Source of the DNA: Pseudogulbenkiania sp.
GTDB taxonomy: Bacteria > Pseudomonadota > Gammaproteobacteria > Burkholderiales > Chromobacteriaceae
Reading direction: 5' to 3'
NCBI GenBank assembly: GCA_018260425.1
Contig: JAGLBD010000001.1
Span: forward strand, 1-64,000
DNA: 64,000 nt
Shown here: piece after piece, positions 19,135 to 27,742 of the stretch
Position numbering within the stretch: position 1 is the first letter of the stretch
Layout: every line of letters starts with the position of its first letter
The notes under the pieces: generated by a model
The model's input: only the letters and a program-made list of their open reading frames with translations
Told to the model about the DNA's origin: nothing
Database searches by the model: none
Translations under genes and position numbers: made by a program

Positions 19135-19537
19135 TCACTTTCACCCGTGGGCGGGATTGCTCGGCGGGATAGTCATTGGCCTCGCCGCGCTGTCGCTCGC
19201 CGCGTTCAATGGCCGCATCGCCGGGATTAGCGGCATTGTTGGCAGTGCGCTCGAGCGCTCCGTCGGCCTGTCCTGGCGGTTGGCCTTCATGGTCGGCATG
19301 CTGGTGGCGCCATGGCTGCTCGCCGGGGTGCTACCGCTGGTGCCTGACAGTGGCACAACGCTGCCCCGGTTGATTGGTGCAGGTCTGCTGGTCGGTTTCG
19401 GTACCCGGATGGCTGCGGGGTGCACCAGTGGTCATGGGGTGTGCGGATTGGCACGGCTGAGTCCGCGCTCGCTGGTGGCGGTGCTGTCGTTCATGGCGGC
19501 AGGGTTTGCCACCACCTACGTGCTGGAGCATCTGTGA
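19118..19537 (+). CDS. pmpA: YeeE/YedE-family permease half A
   Basis: The 139-residue membrane protein has about four hydrophobic segments and the conserved cysteine motif AAGCTSGHGVCGLARLSPRS of the YeeE/YedE (sulphur transport) family. Relatives in bigR operons are called PmpA, and the fused full-length relative TsuA imports thiosulfate. Here the two halves are separate genes. The start at 19118 overlaps bigR by 17 bp, with a GAG-rich site upstream. Confidence 0.85.
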   Translation: MSLDLDHFHPWAGLLGGIVIGLAALSLAAFNGRIAGISGIVGSALERSVGLSWRLAFMVGMLVAPWLLAGVLPLVPDSGTTLPRLIGAGLLVGFGTRMAAGCTSGHGVCGLARLSPRSLVAVLSFMAAGFATTYVLEHL

Positions 19538-19962
19538 TGAAACGCCTTCCCCTGCTGTCCGCGTTGCTGTCCGGAGAGATGTTCGGCGTGGGCCTGATGA
19601 TCTCCGGTATGACCGATCCGGCCCGGGTCAAGGGATTCCTTGATCTGGCGGGCGCGTGGAATCCAAGCCTGGCGTTTGTCATGGCCGGGGCGATTGCCGT
19701 CGGCATTCTGCCGTTTCGACGACTGGCGGGACGGCAGGTTTCCCTGTTGGGAGAAACCATGCAACTGCCGACGCGGCGGGATATCACTCCGCGTCTGGTG
19801 CTGGGTAGTGTCATGTTCGGTACCGGTTGGGCGATCGCCGGTATTTGCCCCGGGCCGGCGCTGGTGCGGCTTGGCGGCGGTTCGTACGAAGCGCTGGTGT
19901 TTGTGTTGGCCATGCTGGCCGGCATGAAACTGTTCGCCTGGTACGACGCGCGACACTCATGA
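19537..19962 (+). CDS. pmpB: YeeE/YedE-family permease half B
   Basis: This 141-residue membrane protein is the partner of pmpA. It has the GVGLMISGMTDPARVKGFLD segment and the second cysteine motif GICPGPALVRLG, which match the C-terminal half of YeeE/YedE proteins. Start and the previous stop overlap as TGATG. Together the two halves probably form a channel for thiosulfate or another small sulfur species. Confidence 0.85.
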   Translation: MKRLPLLSALLSGEMFGVGLMISGMTDPARVKGFLDLAGAWNPSLAFVMAGAIAVGILPFRRLAGRQVSLLGETMQLPTRRDITPRLVLGSVMFGTGWAIAGICPGPALVRLGGGSYEALVFVLAMLAGMKLFAWYDARHS

Positions 19963-21647
19963 CACCCCTTGTCCCCTCTTGGCTGAGAGAGTACCGGGCC
20001 GAATGGTGGTGGGGCGATGCCGGCGCGGCCGTGGTCGTGACCTTGCTGCTGATTCCGCAAAGCCTGGCTTATGCCGTCGTGGCCGGCGTTCCTGCCGGTG
20101 TCGGCCTGGTGTCCAGTGTTGTCCCCTTGCTGATCTATGCCCTGACGGGGCGCAGCCATGCACAGTCAGTGGGACCGATGGCGGTCACCTCGTTGATGGT
20201 GTTTGCCACGGTAACGCGATTCGCGACGCCTCAAACGCACGACTATCTTTTGCTGGCCTCCTTGCTGGCGATCTTGAGCGGCGGCATGTTGGTCGTGATG
20301 GGCGTATTGCGCTTCGGTTTCTTGGCCGACCTGCTGTCGGCTCCGGTGTTGGCGGCGTTTCTTGCGGCCTCGGCGGTATTGATCATGGTGTCGCAACTGG
20401 CGCCGCTGCTGGGCTTTGCCGGCGGTGGAGCGACCTTGCCCGCCTTGCTGAGGTCGTTGTGGCAGCACGCGAGCGGCATTGGCCATGAGGCGGCCTTGCT
20501 GGGCTGCGGTGCCCTGATCGTGCTGCTGGTGATGAAGCGCCATGGCCATTCCCTGCTGCCGGGCGCCATCGGGCAGATGGCGGGAAGACTGTTTCCTGCG
20601 CTGGTCATTGTTGCCGGCACGCTGCTCACCTGCTCGTATTTCCCCGAGGTGCCTCATGTAGGTGCGGTCCCGCAGGGTGTCCCCATGCCATCGTGGCCCA
20701 CCGCCGTTGCCAGTCATATTCCCGAGCTGTTGATTCCTGCTTTTTTCATTGCTTTGGTGAACTATGTCCAGAGTCTGTCTGTCGCACAGTGGTTAGCACA
20801 GCGGCGTGGGGAAACCATCGACCCCGACCGGGAGTTGCTGGCGCTGGGCTTGTGCAATGCCGGCGCCGGCCTGTTTGGCGGCTTTCCGGTCACCGGCGGT
20901 TTGACCCGTTCGGTGGTCAATGAGCAAGCCGGCGCCCAAACCCAACTGGCGTCGGTACTGACGGCCATTGCCATGGTGCTGGTACTGGTATTCGCAACGC
21001 CGGCGCTGGTCTGGCTGCCCTTGCCGGTATTGGCCGCGACCATCATTGCCGCGGTCTCTTCCATGTTGGTATTCGAGCCCCTGCGTCTGGCCTGGCGTAC
21101 CGATCGTGCTGATGCCGTGGCGTGGCTGGTGACCTTTGTGCTGGTGTTACTGCTGGGGGTCGACACCGGCATCATTGCCGGCGTGGTGGTATCGCTGGCC
21201 AGCTGGATCTGGCGCAGCAGCCGTCCGCATATCGCCGAACTGGGCCGGGTGCCTGGCACCGAGCATTTTCGGAATGTGTTGCGCTACGATGTCGAGCGCC
21301 TGAAGGACACTCTGCTGTTGCGCATCGACGAGAGTGTGTTTTTCGGAAACCAACGCATGGTACGCAGTCGTGTGCTGGGCGCCGTTGAGGGCGCGCCGGC
21401 CTTGCGCAATGTGGTGTTGGTGATGAGCGGCGTCAATCGGGTCGATGTGTCGGCGCTGACCATGCTGGGGGAACTCGACCGTACGCTGGCGGGAAAAGGG
21501 CTTACCCTGTATCTTGCCGAAGTGAAGGGGCCGGTCGGCGATGTGCTGGACAAGGGCGGCCTTGCGCAGGGTTTTGCCGGAAGGATCTTCTTGTCCGCCC
21601 AGGCGGCGTGGTTGTCGCTGTCGACGCCGGCCGATTTTCAGATATGA
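19959..21647 (+). CDS. SulP-family anion permease with STAS domain
   Basis: The 562-residue protein has the SulP pattern: an N-terminal AYAVVAGVPAGVGLVSSVVP motif, repeated membrane segments to about residue 415, and a C-terminal STAS domain (about 440-550, with VVLVMSGVNRVDVSALTML). SulP proteins carry sulfate, bicarbonate or other anions. Its 4-bp overlap with pmpB places it in the bigR operon, so export of sulfite or sulfate made by the persulfide dioxygenase is a reasonable inference. Confidence 0.88.
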   Translation: MTPLVPSWLREYRAEWWWGDAGAAVVVTLLLIPQSLAYAVVAGVPAGVGLVSSVVPLLIYALTGRSHAQSVGPMAVTSLMVFATVTRFATPQTHDYLLLASLLAILSGGMLVVMGVLRFGFLADLLSAPVLAAFLAASAVLIMVSQLAPLLGFAGGGATLPALLRSLWQHASGIGHEAALLGCGALIVLLVMKRHGHSLLPGAIGQMAGRLFPALVIVAGTLLTCSYFPEVPHVGAVPQGVPMPSWPTAVASHIPELLIPAFFIALVNYVQSLSVAQWLAQRRGETIDPDRELLALGLCNAGAGLFGGFPVTGGLTRSVVNEQAGAQTQLASVLTAIAMVLVLVFATPALVWLPLPVLAATIIAAVSSMLVFEPLRLAWRTDRADAVAWLVTFVLVLLLGVDTGIIAGVVVSLASWIWRSSRPHIAELGRVPGTEHFRNVLRYDVERLKDTLLLRIDESVFFGNQRMVRSRVLGAVEGAPALRNVVLVMSGVNRVDVSALTMLGELDRTLAGKGLTLYLAEVKGPVGDVLDKGGLAQGFAGRIFLSAQAAWLSLSTPADFQI

Positions 21648-21696
21648 ACGCAGTGTATCCTGCAGGTGTGAGGATGCCTGCAGCCAAGCGTGATAC

Positions 21697-23133
21697 ATGA
21701 AAAAACTACTTGCTGCGATGGTGGCTGGCGCTACCCTGATGCAACCTGTTGCCTTGTATGCCGATCTGCCGGATCTCGGTGAAATCTCCGATGCCACAAT
21801 GACACTGGCCGATGAAGCGCGGATCGGACGCAATGCCATGCGCGCCCTGCGCGAGGAAGGTGCCATTATCGATGACACCGAGGTCACCACCTATCTGCAG
21901 ACCGTCGGGGGCAAACTGGCTGCCGGCGCACAGATACCCAATCTCAAGTTCACCTTTTTCGGCGTCAACGATTACGGCATCAACGCCTTTGCCATGCCCG
22001 GCGGTTATATCGGCGTGAATGCCGGCCTGATTCTCACCGCCCAGAGCGAAGGCGAACTGGCATCGGTGATCGGGCACGAAATGGCCCACGTCACCCAGCG
22101 CCATATTGCACGCGGCCAGGCAGCCAACTTCCCCAATCAATTGATCATGCTGGCGACGCTGGCGGCGGCGGTATTGGCCTCCAAGGCCGGCGGCGGACAA
22201 GCCGTGGTCGGTACCTTGAACGCAGGCATGGGCCTGGCGATGTCGAACCAGTTGTCCTTTTCGCGTGATTTCGAGCGCGAGGCGGATCGTGTCGGCATGC
22301 AGTATCTGGCGGCGGGCGGCTTCGATGTCCGCAATATGCCGATGTTTTTCGAGCGCATGCAGCAGGTCAACCGTTTCAATGACAATAATGCCTATGCCTT
22401 CCTGCGTACCCACCCGGTGACCAGCGAACGGATCAGCGAAGCGCAAAACCGCGCCGAGGGCTATCCGGTGAAGATGAGGGCAGACTCCACGGAATTCCTG
22501 TTGGTGCGCGAAAAACTGCGCATTGCCAATATGGAGCAGCAAGATGCTCTCAAATACTATGAATCGGCACTGACGCGTCGGCTGTTCCTCAATGAGGGTG
22601 CGGTCTGGTACGGCGTCGCCCGTGCGCGGCTGGCCGGCCATGACGTGGCCGGAGCACGTCAGGCATTGGCCAACGCCCGACGTTTGCTGCCGCAAGACCC
22701 GATGTTGTTCAGCCTGTCGGCCGACCTCGAACGCGAAGCCGGCAAGCTCGGCACGGCGCTGGAGGTCTACCATCAGGGATTGACTGCGTTCCCGGACAAC
22801 CCGGCGCTGGTGCAGGGCGAACTGGCCGCGCTGATCGACTCCGGCGAGCGGACTGCCGCACTGGCCAAGGTACGTACCCGTCTGGACCGGTATCCGGAAG
22901 ATCCGGAGTTGTATCGCCTGCAGGCCCGTCTGTATGCCGACAAGGACCCTCTGCGCTACCACGCGGCGCTGGGCAATGCCTATTACTTCGACCGGCGTCT
23001 GGAGTCGGCGCTGGAGCAGTATCATCTGGCGGCCAAGGCCAAGGGCGATGATTTCTACCTGCGTTCTTCAATCGAAGCCCGGACCCGTGAATTGGAAAAA
23101 TTGCTCAAAGACGAAAAAGCCAAGAGCAAATAA
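21697..23133 (+). CDS. bepA: M48-family periplasmic metalloprotease with TPR repeats (BepA-like)
   Basis: BepA checks assembly of LptD and other outer membrane proteins. The 478-residue protein has a signal peptide (about residues 1-22), a zinc motif HEMAHVTQRH (about 126-135), the third ligand in the FEREADRVGMQYL helix (about 192), and a C-terminal tetratricopeptide region from about residue 270. This is the normal architecture and length. It follows sulP by 49 bp; a CTGCAGG/CCTGCAG hairpin (21660-21683) without a T run lies between them. Confidence 0.9.
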   Translation: MKKLLAAMVAGATLMQPVALYADLPDLGEISDATMTLADEARIGRNAMRALREEGAIIDDTEVTTYLQTVGGKLAAGAQIPNLKFTFFGVNDYGINAFAMPGGYIGVNAGLILTAQSEGELASVIGHEMAHVTQRHIARGQAANFPNQLIMLATLAAAVLASKAGGGQAVVGTLNAGMGLAMSNQLSFSRDFEREADRVGMQYLAAGGFDVRNMPMFFERMQQVNRFNDNNAYAFLRTHPVTSERISEAQNRAEGYPVKMRADSTEFLLVREKLRIANMEQQDALKYYESALTRRLFLNEGAVWYGVARARLAGHDVAGARQALANARRLLPQDPMLFSLSADLEREAGKLGTALEVYHQGLTAFPDNPALVQGELAALIDSGERTAALAKVRTRLDRYPEDPELYRLQARLYADKDPLRYHAALGNAYYFDRRLESALEQYHLAAKAKGDDFYLRSSIEARTRELEKLLKDEKAKSK

Positions 23134-23432
23134 CTCACTATTGCAATGAGAGCAGCGTGCCGCGCTGGCGAAAATACAACATGGTGCGCTGCAATAACCT
23201 GACCCCTTTCCGACTTTTCGAGCAAATAATCCAGAATCCTATTCCTTTTCGAACTCGCGGCGATTTACACTGCAGGTATCGCAACCCTTGTTCGGATGCG
23301 AACATTTTTATTAATTTTGTGTTCGTTTATAATCCGGACAACCGGCATGGATTCAAATTTGATCCTGTATGACCACGAGCGACAGGATCGCTCCTCCCCG
23401 TGCTCGATGAACCCAAGATGTGAGGATGAGAG
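23134..23432 (+). promoter_or_regulatory. Leader and promoter region of aceE
   Basis: About 300 bases without a supported gene. It contains a consensus -10 box TATAAT at 23328-23333, with a poor -35 (TTTTTA at 23305-23310, 17-bp spacing). A small perfect dyad GTTCG-GATG-CGAAC lies just upstream, near 23290-23303, and could be an operator. I see no PdhR-type site. Confidence 0.5.
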
Positions 23433-26096
23433 ATGGCTGCAACTTTCCCGGACGATATCGACCCGCTGGAAACCAATGAATGGCTGGAAGCGCTGGAATC
23501 GGTCCTGAAAACCGAAGGACCCGAACGCGCCCACTACCTGCTGGAAAAGATGGTTGAACGCACCCGTAGTCGTGGTGCCCACCTCCCTTTCGACGCCACC
23601 ACTGCATACCAAAACACGATTCCCGTCGGTCGCGAAGCCCGTTCGCCCGGCGATTACGAGATGGAGCACCGCATCCGCTCCATCAACCGCTGGAATGCGA
23701 TGGCCATGGTGCTGCGCGCCGGCAAGAAAGAACTTGAACTGGGCGGACACATCGCCAGTTTCCAGTCGGCTGCGACACTCTACGACGTCGGCTTCAACCA
23801 TTTCTGGCGCGCCCCCAACGACGAGCAGGATGGCGATCTCATCTACATGCAGGGTCATTGCGCGCCGGGTATTTATGCCCGTGCCTACATTGAAGGCCGC
23901 CTGTCCGAAGAGCAGCTGGACAACTTCCGCCAGGAAGTGGATGGCAAGGGATTGTCCTCCTATCCGCACCCGTGGCTGATGCCGGACTTCTGGCAATTCC
24001 CGACCGTATCGATGGGCCTTGGCCCGTTGATGGCCATTTATCAGGCGCGTTTCCTCAAGTATCTGGAAAGCCGCGGCCTCGCTCGTACGCCGGGACGCAA
24101 GGTATGGTGCTTCTGCGGCGATGGCGAGATGGACGAACCGGAATCCCTGGGCGCAATCAGTCTGGCGGCCCGCGAGGGCCTCGACAACCTGATCTTCGTG
24201 GTCAACTGCAACCTGCAGCGACTCGATGGTCCGGTGCGTGGCAACGGCAAGATCATTCAGGAACTGGAAGGCGATTTCCGCGGTTCCGGCTGGAATGTGC
24301 TCAAGGTGATCTGGGGTAGCCGCTGGGATCCGCTGCTGGCCATGGATACCAAGGGCCTCCTGAAAAAACGTATGGACGAGTGCGTCGACGGTGACTACCA
24401 GACGTTCAAGTCCAAAAACGGCGGCTATGTTCGCGAACAGTTCTTCGGCAAGTACCCGGAGCTGCGTGAAATGGTGGCCAATATGTCCGATGACGAGGTC
24501 TGGAATCTCAATCGTGGCGGCCATGACCCGCACAAGGTGTTCGCGGCCTATCACGAGGCCAGCAACAATGCCAGCGGCCGTCCGACCGTCATCCTCGCCA
24601 AGACCATCAAGGGTTACGGCATGGGCTCGTCCGGCGAGGCGCAGAACATCGCCCACCAGGCCAAGAAAATGGATCTGGAGTCGATCCGCCGCTTCCGCGA
24701 CCGCTTTGGCATCCCGGTACCGGACGACAAACTGGCTGAAGTGCCGTATTACAAGCCGGCCGAAGACAGCCCGGAAATGCAATACATGCGTTCCCGCCGT
24801 CAGGCACTGGGCGGCTATGTGCCGTCCCGTCGCCCGGTCAAGGCTCCGCTGGCCATTCCGGGTCTGCACGTTTTCGATGCCCAGTTGAAGGACTCGGGCG
24901 AGCGCGAGTTTTCGACCACCATGGCCTTCGTGCGCATGTTGGGAACCCTGCTCAAAGACAAGAACATTACGCGCCAGATCGTGCCGATCGTCCCCGACGA
25001 GTCGCGTACCTTCGGTATGGAAGGGATGTTCCGCCAATACGGTATCTGGTCGTCGATGGGGCAGAACTATGTGCCGCAAGACCATGACCAGTTGATGTTC
25101 TACAAGGAATCGCGTGACGGCCAGATGCTGCAGGAAGGCATCAACGAACCGGGCGCCATGTCCTCGTGGATCGCGGCGGCGACCAGTTATGCCAACAACG
25201 GCATTCCGATGATCCCGTTCTACATCTATTACTCGATGTTCGGCTTCCAGCGCATCGGCGATCTGGCCTGGGCTGCCGGCGACATGCGCGCCCGCGGTTT
25301 CATGCTGGGCGGTACCGCCGGCCGTACCACCCTGAACGGTGAAGGTTTGCAGCATGAAGACGGTCACAGCCACATTCAGGCGGGGCTCATCCCCAACTGC
25401 ATCAGCTACGATCCGACCTATGCCTACGAACTGGCCGTGATCCTGCAGGATGGCTTGCGTCGCATGTATGTCGAGCAGGAAGACGTGTTCTACTACATCA
25501 CCCTGATGAACGAGAACTACGCTCATCCGGCCATGCCTGCCGGTGCGGAAGAGGGCATCCTGAAGGGGATGTACTTGCTGCGTGATGGCGGTGATGCCCA
25601 GGTCAAGGTGCAACTGATGGGCTCCGGCACCATCCTGCGCGAAGTTATCGCGGCTGCCGATCTGCTGCGCAATGATTTCGGTGTAGCCGCCGATATCTGG
25701 AGTGCGACCTCCTTCAACCTGTTGCGCCGCGACGGGATGGAAGCCTCGCGCTGGAACATGTTGAACCCGCTGGAAGCGCCGCGTTCGGCCTATGTGACCG
25801 AGCAGTTGTCCGGTCGCACCGGTCCGGTGATTGCCGCTACCGATTACATCCGCAACTACGCCGACCAGATCCGCGAGTACGTTCCGGGTCAGTACGTGGT
25901 GTTGGGTACCGACGGTTTTGGCCGCTCGGACTCCCGCGACAATTTGCGTCAGTTCTTCGAAGTCGACCGCCACTACGTGGCCGTGGCTGCGCTGTCCGCG
26001 CTGGCCCGCGAAGGTCGTATCGAGGCCGCACGGGTTGCCGAGGCTATCAAGCGCTACGGCATCAATGTGGAAAAGCTGCCGTCCTGGAAGGTATAA
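23433..26096 (+). CDS. aceE: Pyruvate dehydrogenase E1 component, homodimeric
   Basis: AceE decarboxylates pyruvate with thiamine diphosphate and passes the acetyl group to the lipoyl domains of E2. At 887 residues it is the normal homodimeric (alpha-fused) form. The thiamine diphosphate motif runs from GDGEMDEPE (about residue 228) to NCNLQRLDGP. It is first in an aceE-aceF-lpdA operon, 16 bp before aceF. Confidence 0.98.
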   Translation: MAATFPDDIDPLETNEWLEALESVLKTEGPERAHYLLEKMVERTRSRGAHLPFDATTAYQNTIPVGREARSPGDYEMEHRIRSINRWNAMAMVLRAGKKELELGGHIASFQSAATLYDVGFNHFWRAPNDEQDGDLIYMQGHCAPGIYARAYIEGRLSEEQLDNFRQEVDGKGLSSYPHPWLMPDFWQFPTVSMGLGPLMAIYQARFLKYLESRGLARTPGRKVWCFCGDGEMDEPESLGAISLAAREGLDNLIFVVNCNLQRLDGPVRGNGKIIQELEGDFRGSGWNVLKVIWGSRWDPLLAMDTKGLLKKRMDECVDGDYQTFKSKNGGYVREQFFGKYPELREMVANMSDDEVWNLNRGGHDPHKVFAAYHEASNNASGRPTVILAKTIKGYGMGSSGEAQNIAHQAKKMDLESIRRFRDRFGIPVPDDKLAEVPYYKPAEDSPEMQYMRSRRQALGGYVPSRRPVKAPLAIPGLHVFDAQLKDSGEREFSTTMAFVRMLGTLLKDKNITRQIVPIVPDESRTFGMEGMFRQYGIWSSMGQNYVPQDHDQLMFYKESRDGQMLQEGINEPGAMSSWIAAATSYANNGIPMIPFYIYYSMFGFQRIGDLAWAAGDMRARGFMLGGTAGRTTLNGEGLQHEDGHSHIQAGLIPNCISYDPTYAYELAVILQDGLRRMYVEQEDVFYYITLMNENYAHPAMPAGAEEGILKGMYLLRDGGDAQVKVQLMGSGTILREVIAAADLLRNDFGVAADIWSATSFNLLRRDGMEASRWNMLNPLEAPRSAYVTEQLSGRTGPVIAATDYIRNYADQIREYVPGQYVVLGTDGFGRSDSRDNLRQFFEVDRHYVAVAALSALAREGRIEAARVAEAIKRYGINVEKLPSWKV

Positions 26097-26112
26097 GCGG
26101 GGATAACAAGAC

Positions 26113-27729
26113 ATGAGCAATCTGATCGATTTGAAAGTGCCGGATATCGGTGGACACAACAATGTCGATGTGATCGAAGTCTTCATCACGGCAGGCCAGA
26201 CGGTCGCGCTGGACGAGTCCCTGATCACGCTGGAAACCGACAAGGCCACCATGGATGTACCGGCCGGCAGTGCCGGAGTGATCCGAGAAGTGCTGGTCAA
26301 GGTGGGTGACAAGATCAGCGAGGGCGATGTGATCGCCCGCGTTGAAGCCGGCGCGGCCGACGCCGTGGCAGCCCCTGCAGCAGCTCCTGCAGCACCGGCC
26401 CCGGTGGCTGCGGCTCCTGTCGCTGCCGCACCTGCACCGGCCGCAACCGGCCGCAGTGAAATCCGCGTTCCGGATATCGGTGGCCATGCCGGAGTGGATG
26501 TGATCGAAGTGGCGGTCAAACCGGGCGATACCATTGCTGTTGACGATACCCTGATCACGCTGGAAACCGACAAGGCCACCATGGACGTGCCGGCGACGGC
26601 CGCTGGCGTGGTCAAGGAAGTTCAGGTCAAAGTGGGCGACAAAGTCGGCCAGGGCGATCTGATCGTGATTGTCGAGGGTGCCGTTGCCGCTGCGCCCGCG
26701 CCGGTTGCTGCTGCTCCGGCTCCTGCGCCGGTTGCCGCACCCGCTCCGGTTGCGGCCCCTGCCGCTGCCCGTGCTCCCGTCGCCTCGGCCAGCATTGACG
26801 AGGCTTCGTTTGCCCGTGCCCATGCGGGTCCGTCGGTGCGCCGTCTCGCCCGTGAACTGGGTGTCGATCTCGCCCGCGTTACCGGCACCGGCCGCAAGGG
26901 ACGTATTGTCGAGTCGGACCTGAAGGCCTTTGTGAAGGCGACGCTGAGTGGTGCTGCCGCTGCGCCGGCAACCGCCGCTCCGGTCAATGGCTCCGGTCTG
27001 GACCTGTTGCCGTGGCCGAAGGTTGATTTCGCCAAATTCGGCGCTGTGGAAACGATGCCGCTGTCGCGCATCAAGAAAATCTCCGGTGCCAACCTGTCGC
27101 GTAACTGGGTAATGATCCCGCACGTGACGCAGTTCGACGAAGCCGACATCACCGAGATGGAAGCGTTCCGCAAGGCCATGGGCGAAGAGCTCAAGGCCGA
27201 GGGCGTGAAGCTGACTCCGTTGGCCTTCCTGATCAAGGCTGCCGTGGCGGCACTGAAGAAATTCCCGGAATTCAATGCCAGTCTCGATGGCGAGAATCTG
27301 GTGCTGAAACAGTACTTCCATATCGGTTTCGCCGCAGATACCCCGAATGGTCTGGTGGTGCCGGTGGTGCGCGATGCCGACAAGAAAACCTTGTCCGAGA
27401 TCGCCGCGGAAACCTCTGCGCTGGCCAGGAAGGCGCGTGACGGCAAGCTGACCCCCAATGACATGCAGGGTGGCTGCTTCAGTATTTCCAGTCTGGGCGG
27501 GATTGGCGGCACGGCGTTCACGCCGATCATCAATGCGCCGGAAGTGGCGATTCTTGGTGTGTCCAAGTCGGCGATCAAGCCGGTATGGAACGGCAAGGAA
27601 TTCGCTCCGCGTCTGATGCTGCCGCTGTCGTTGTCCTACGATCACCGTGTGATCGATGGTGCATCGGCGGCCCGCTTCACCAGCTATATGGCTCAGGTTC
27701 TGGCCGATATCCGTCGTCTGATGCTGTGA
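26113..27729 (+). CDS. aceF: Dihydrolipoamide acetyltransferase (E2) with two lipoyl domains
   Basis: AceF carries acetyl groups on lipoyl lysines to coenzyme A. The 538-residue protein has two lipoyl domains (about residues 3-78 and 117-192, each with [10 protein letters not shown] as lipoylation site), Ala/Pro-rich linkers, a peripheral subunit-binding domain (about 237-275, [13 protein letters not shown]) and a catalytic domain ending in the [10 protein letters not shown] active-site motif. The two lipoyl coding regions share a 35-base identical stretch. Confidence 0.97.
   Translation: MSNLIDLKVPDIGGHNNVDVIEVFITAGQTVALDESLITLETDKATMDVPAGSAGVIREVLVKVGDKISEGDVIARVEAGAADAVAAPAAAPAAPAPVAAAPVAAAPAPAATGRSEIRVPDIGGHAGVDVIEVAVKPGDTIAVDDTLITLETDKATMDVPATAAGVVKEVQVKVGDKVGQGDLIVIVEGAVAAAPAPVAAAPAPAPVAAPAPVAAPAAARAPVASASIDEASFARAHAGPSVRRLARELGVDLARVTGTGRKGRIVESDLKAFVKATLSGAAAAPATAAPVNGSGLDLLPWPKVDFAKFGAVETMPLSRIKKISGANLSRNWVMIPHVTQFDEADITEMEAFRKAMGEELKAEGVKLTPLAFLIKAAVAALKKFPEFNASLDGENLVLKQYFHIGFAADTPNGLVVPVVRDADKKTLSEIAAETSALARKARDGKLTPNDMQGGCFSISSLGGIGGTAFTPIINAPEVAILGVSKSAIKPVWNGKEFAPRLMLPLSLSYDHRVIDGASAARFTSYMAQVLADIRRLML
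26221..26255 (+). repeat. Direct repeat in lipoyl-domain coding sequence (copy 1 of 3)
   Basis: The 35 bases at 26221-26255 recur identically at 26551-26585 in the second aceF lipoyl domain. The first 26 of them recur at 27851-27876 in lpdA. All three encode the lipoylation site [10 protein letters not shown]. Identity down to the wobble bases suggests recent gene conversion or selection against change. Confidence 0.8.
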
Positions 27730-27742
27730 CAGGAAATGTGTA

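Noticed and set aside
21660..21683. CTGCAGG/CCTGCAG hairpin between sulP and bepA as a terminator
   Set aside because: No T run follows on either strand, so I did not call it a terminator.
23265..26615. A very long open frame (about 1100 codons) on the minus strand opposite aceE
   Set aside because: It mirrors the codon-biased aceE gene. GC-rich third positions suppress stops on the opposite strand, and it shows no family motif and no ribosome binding site.
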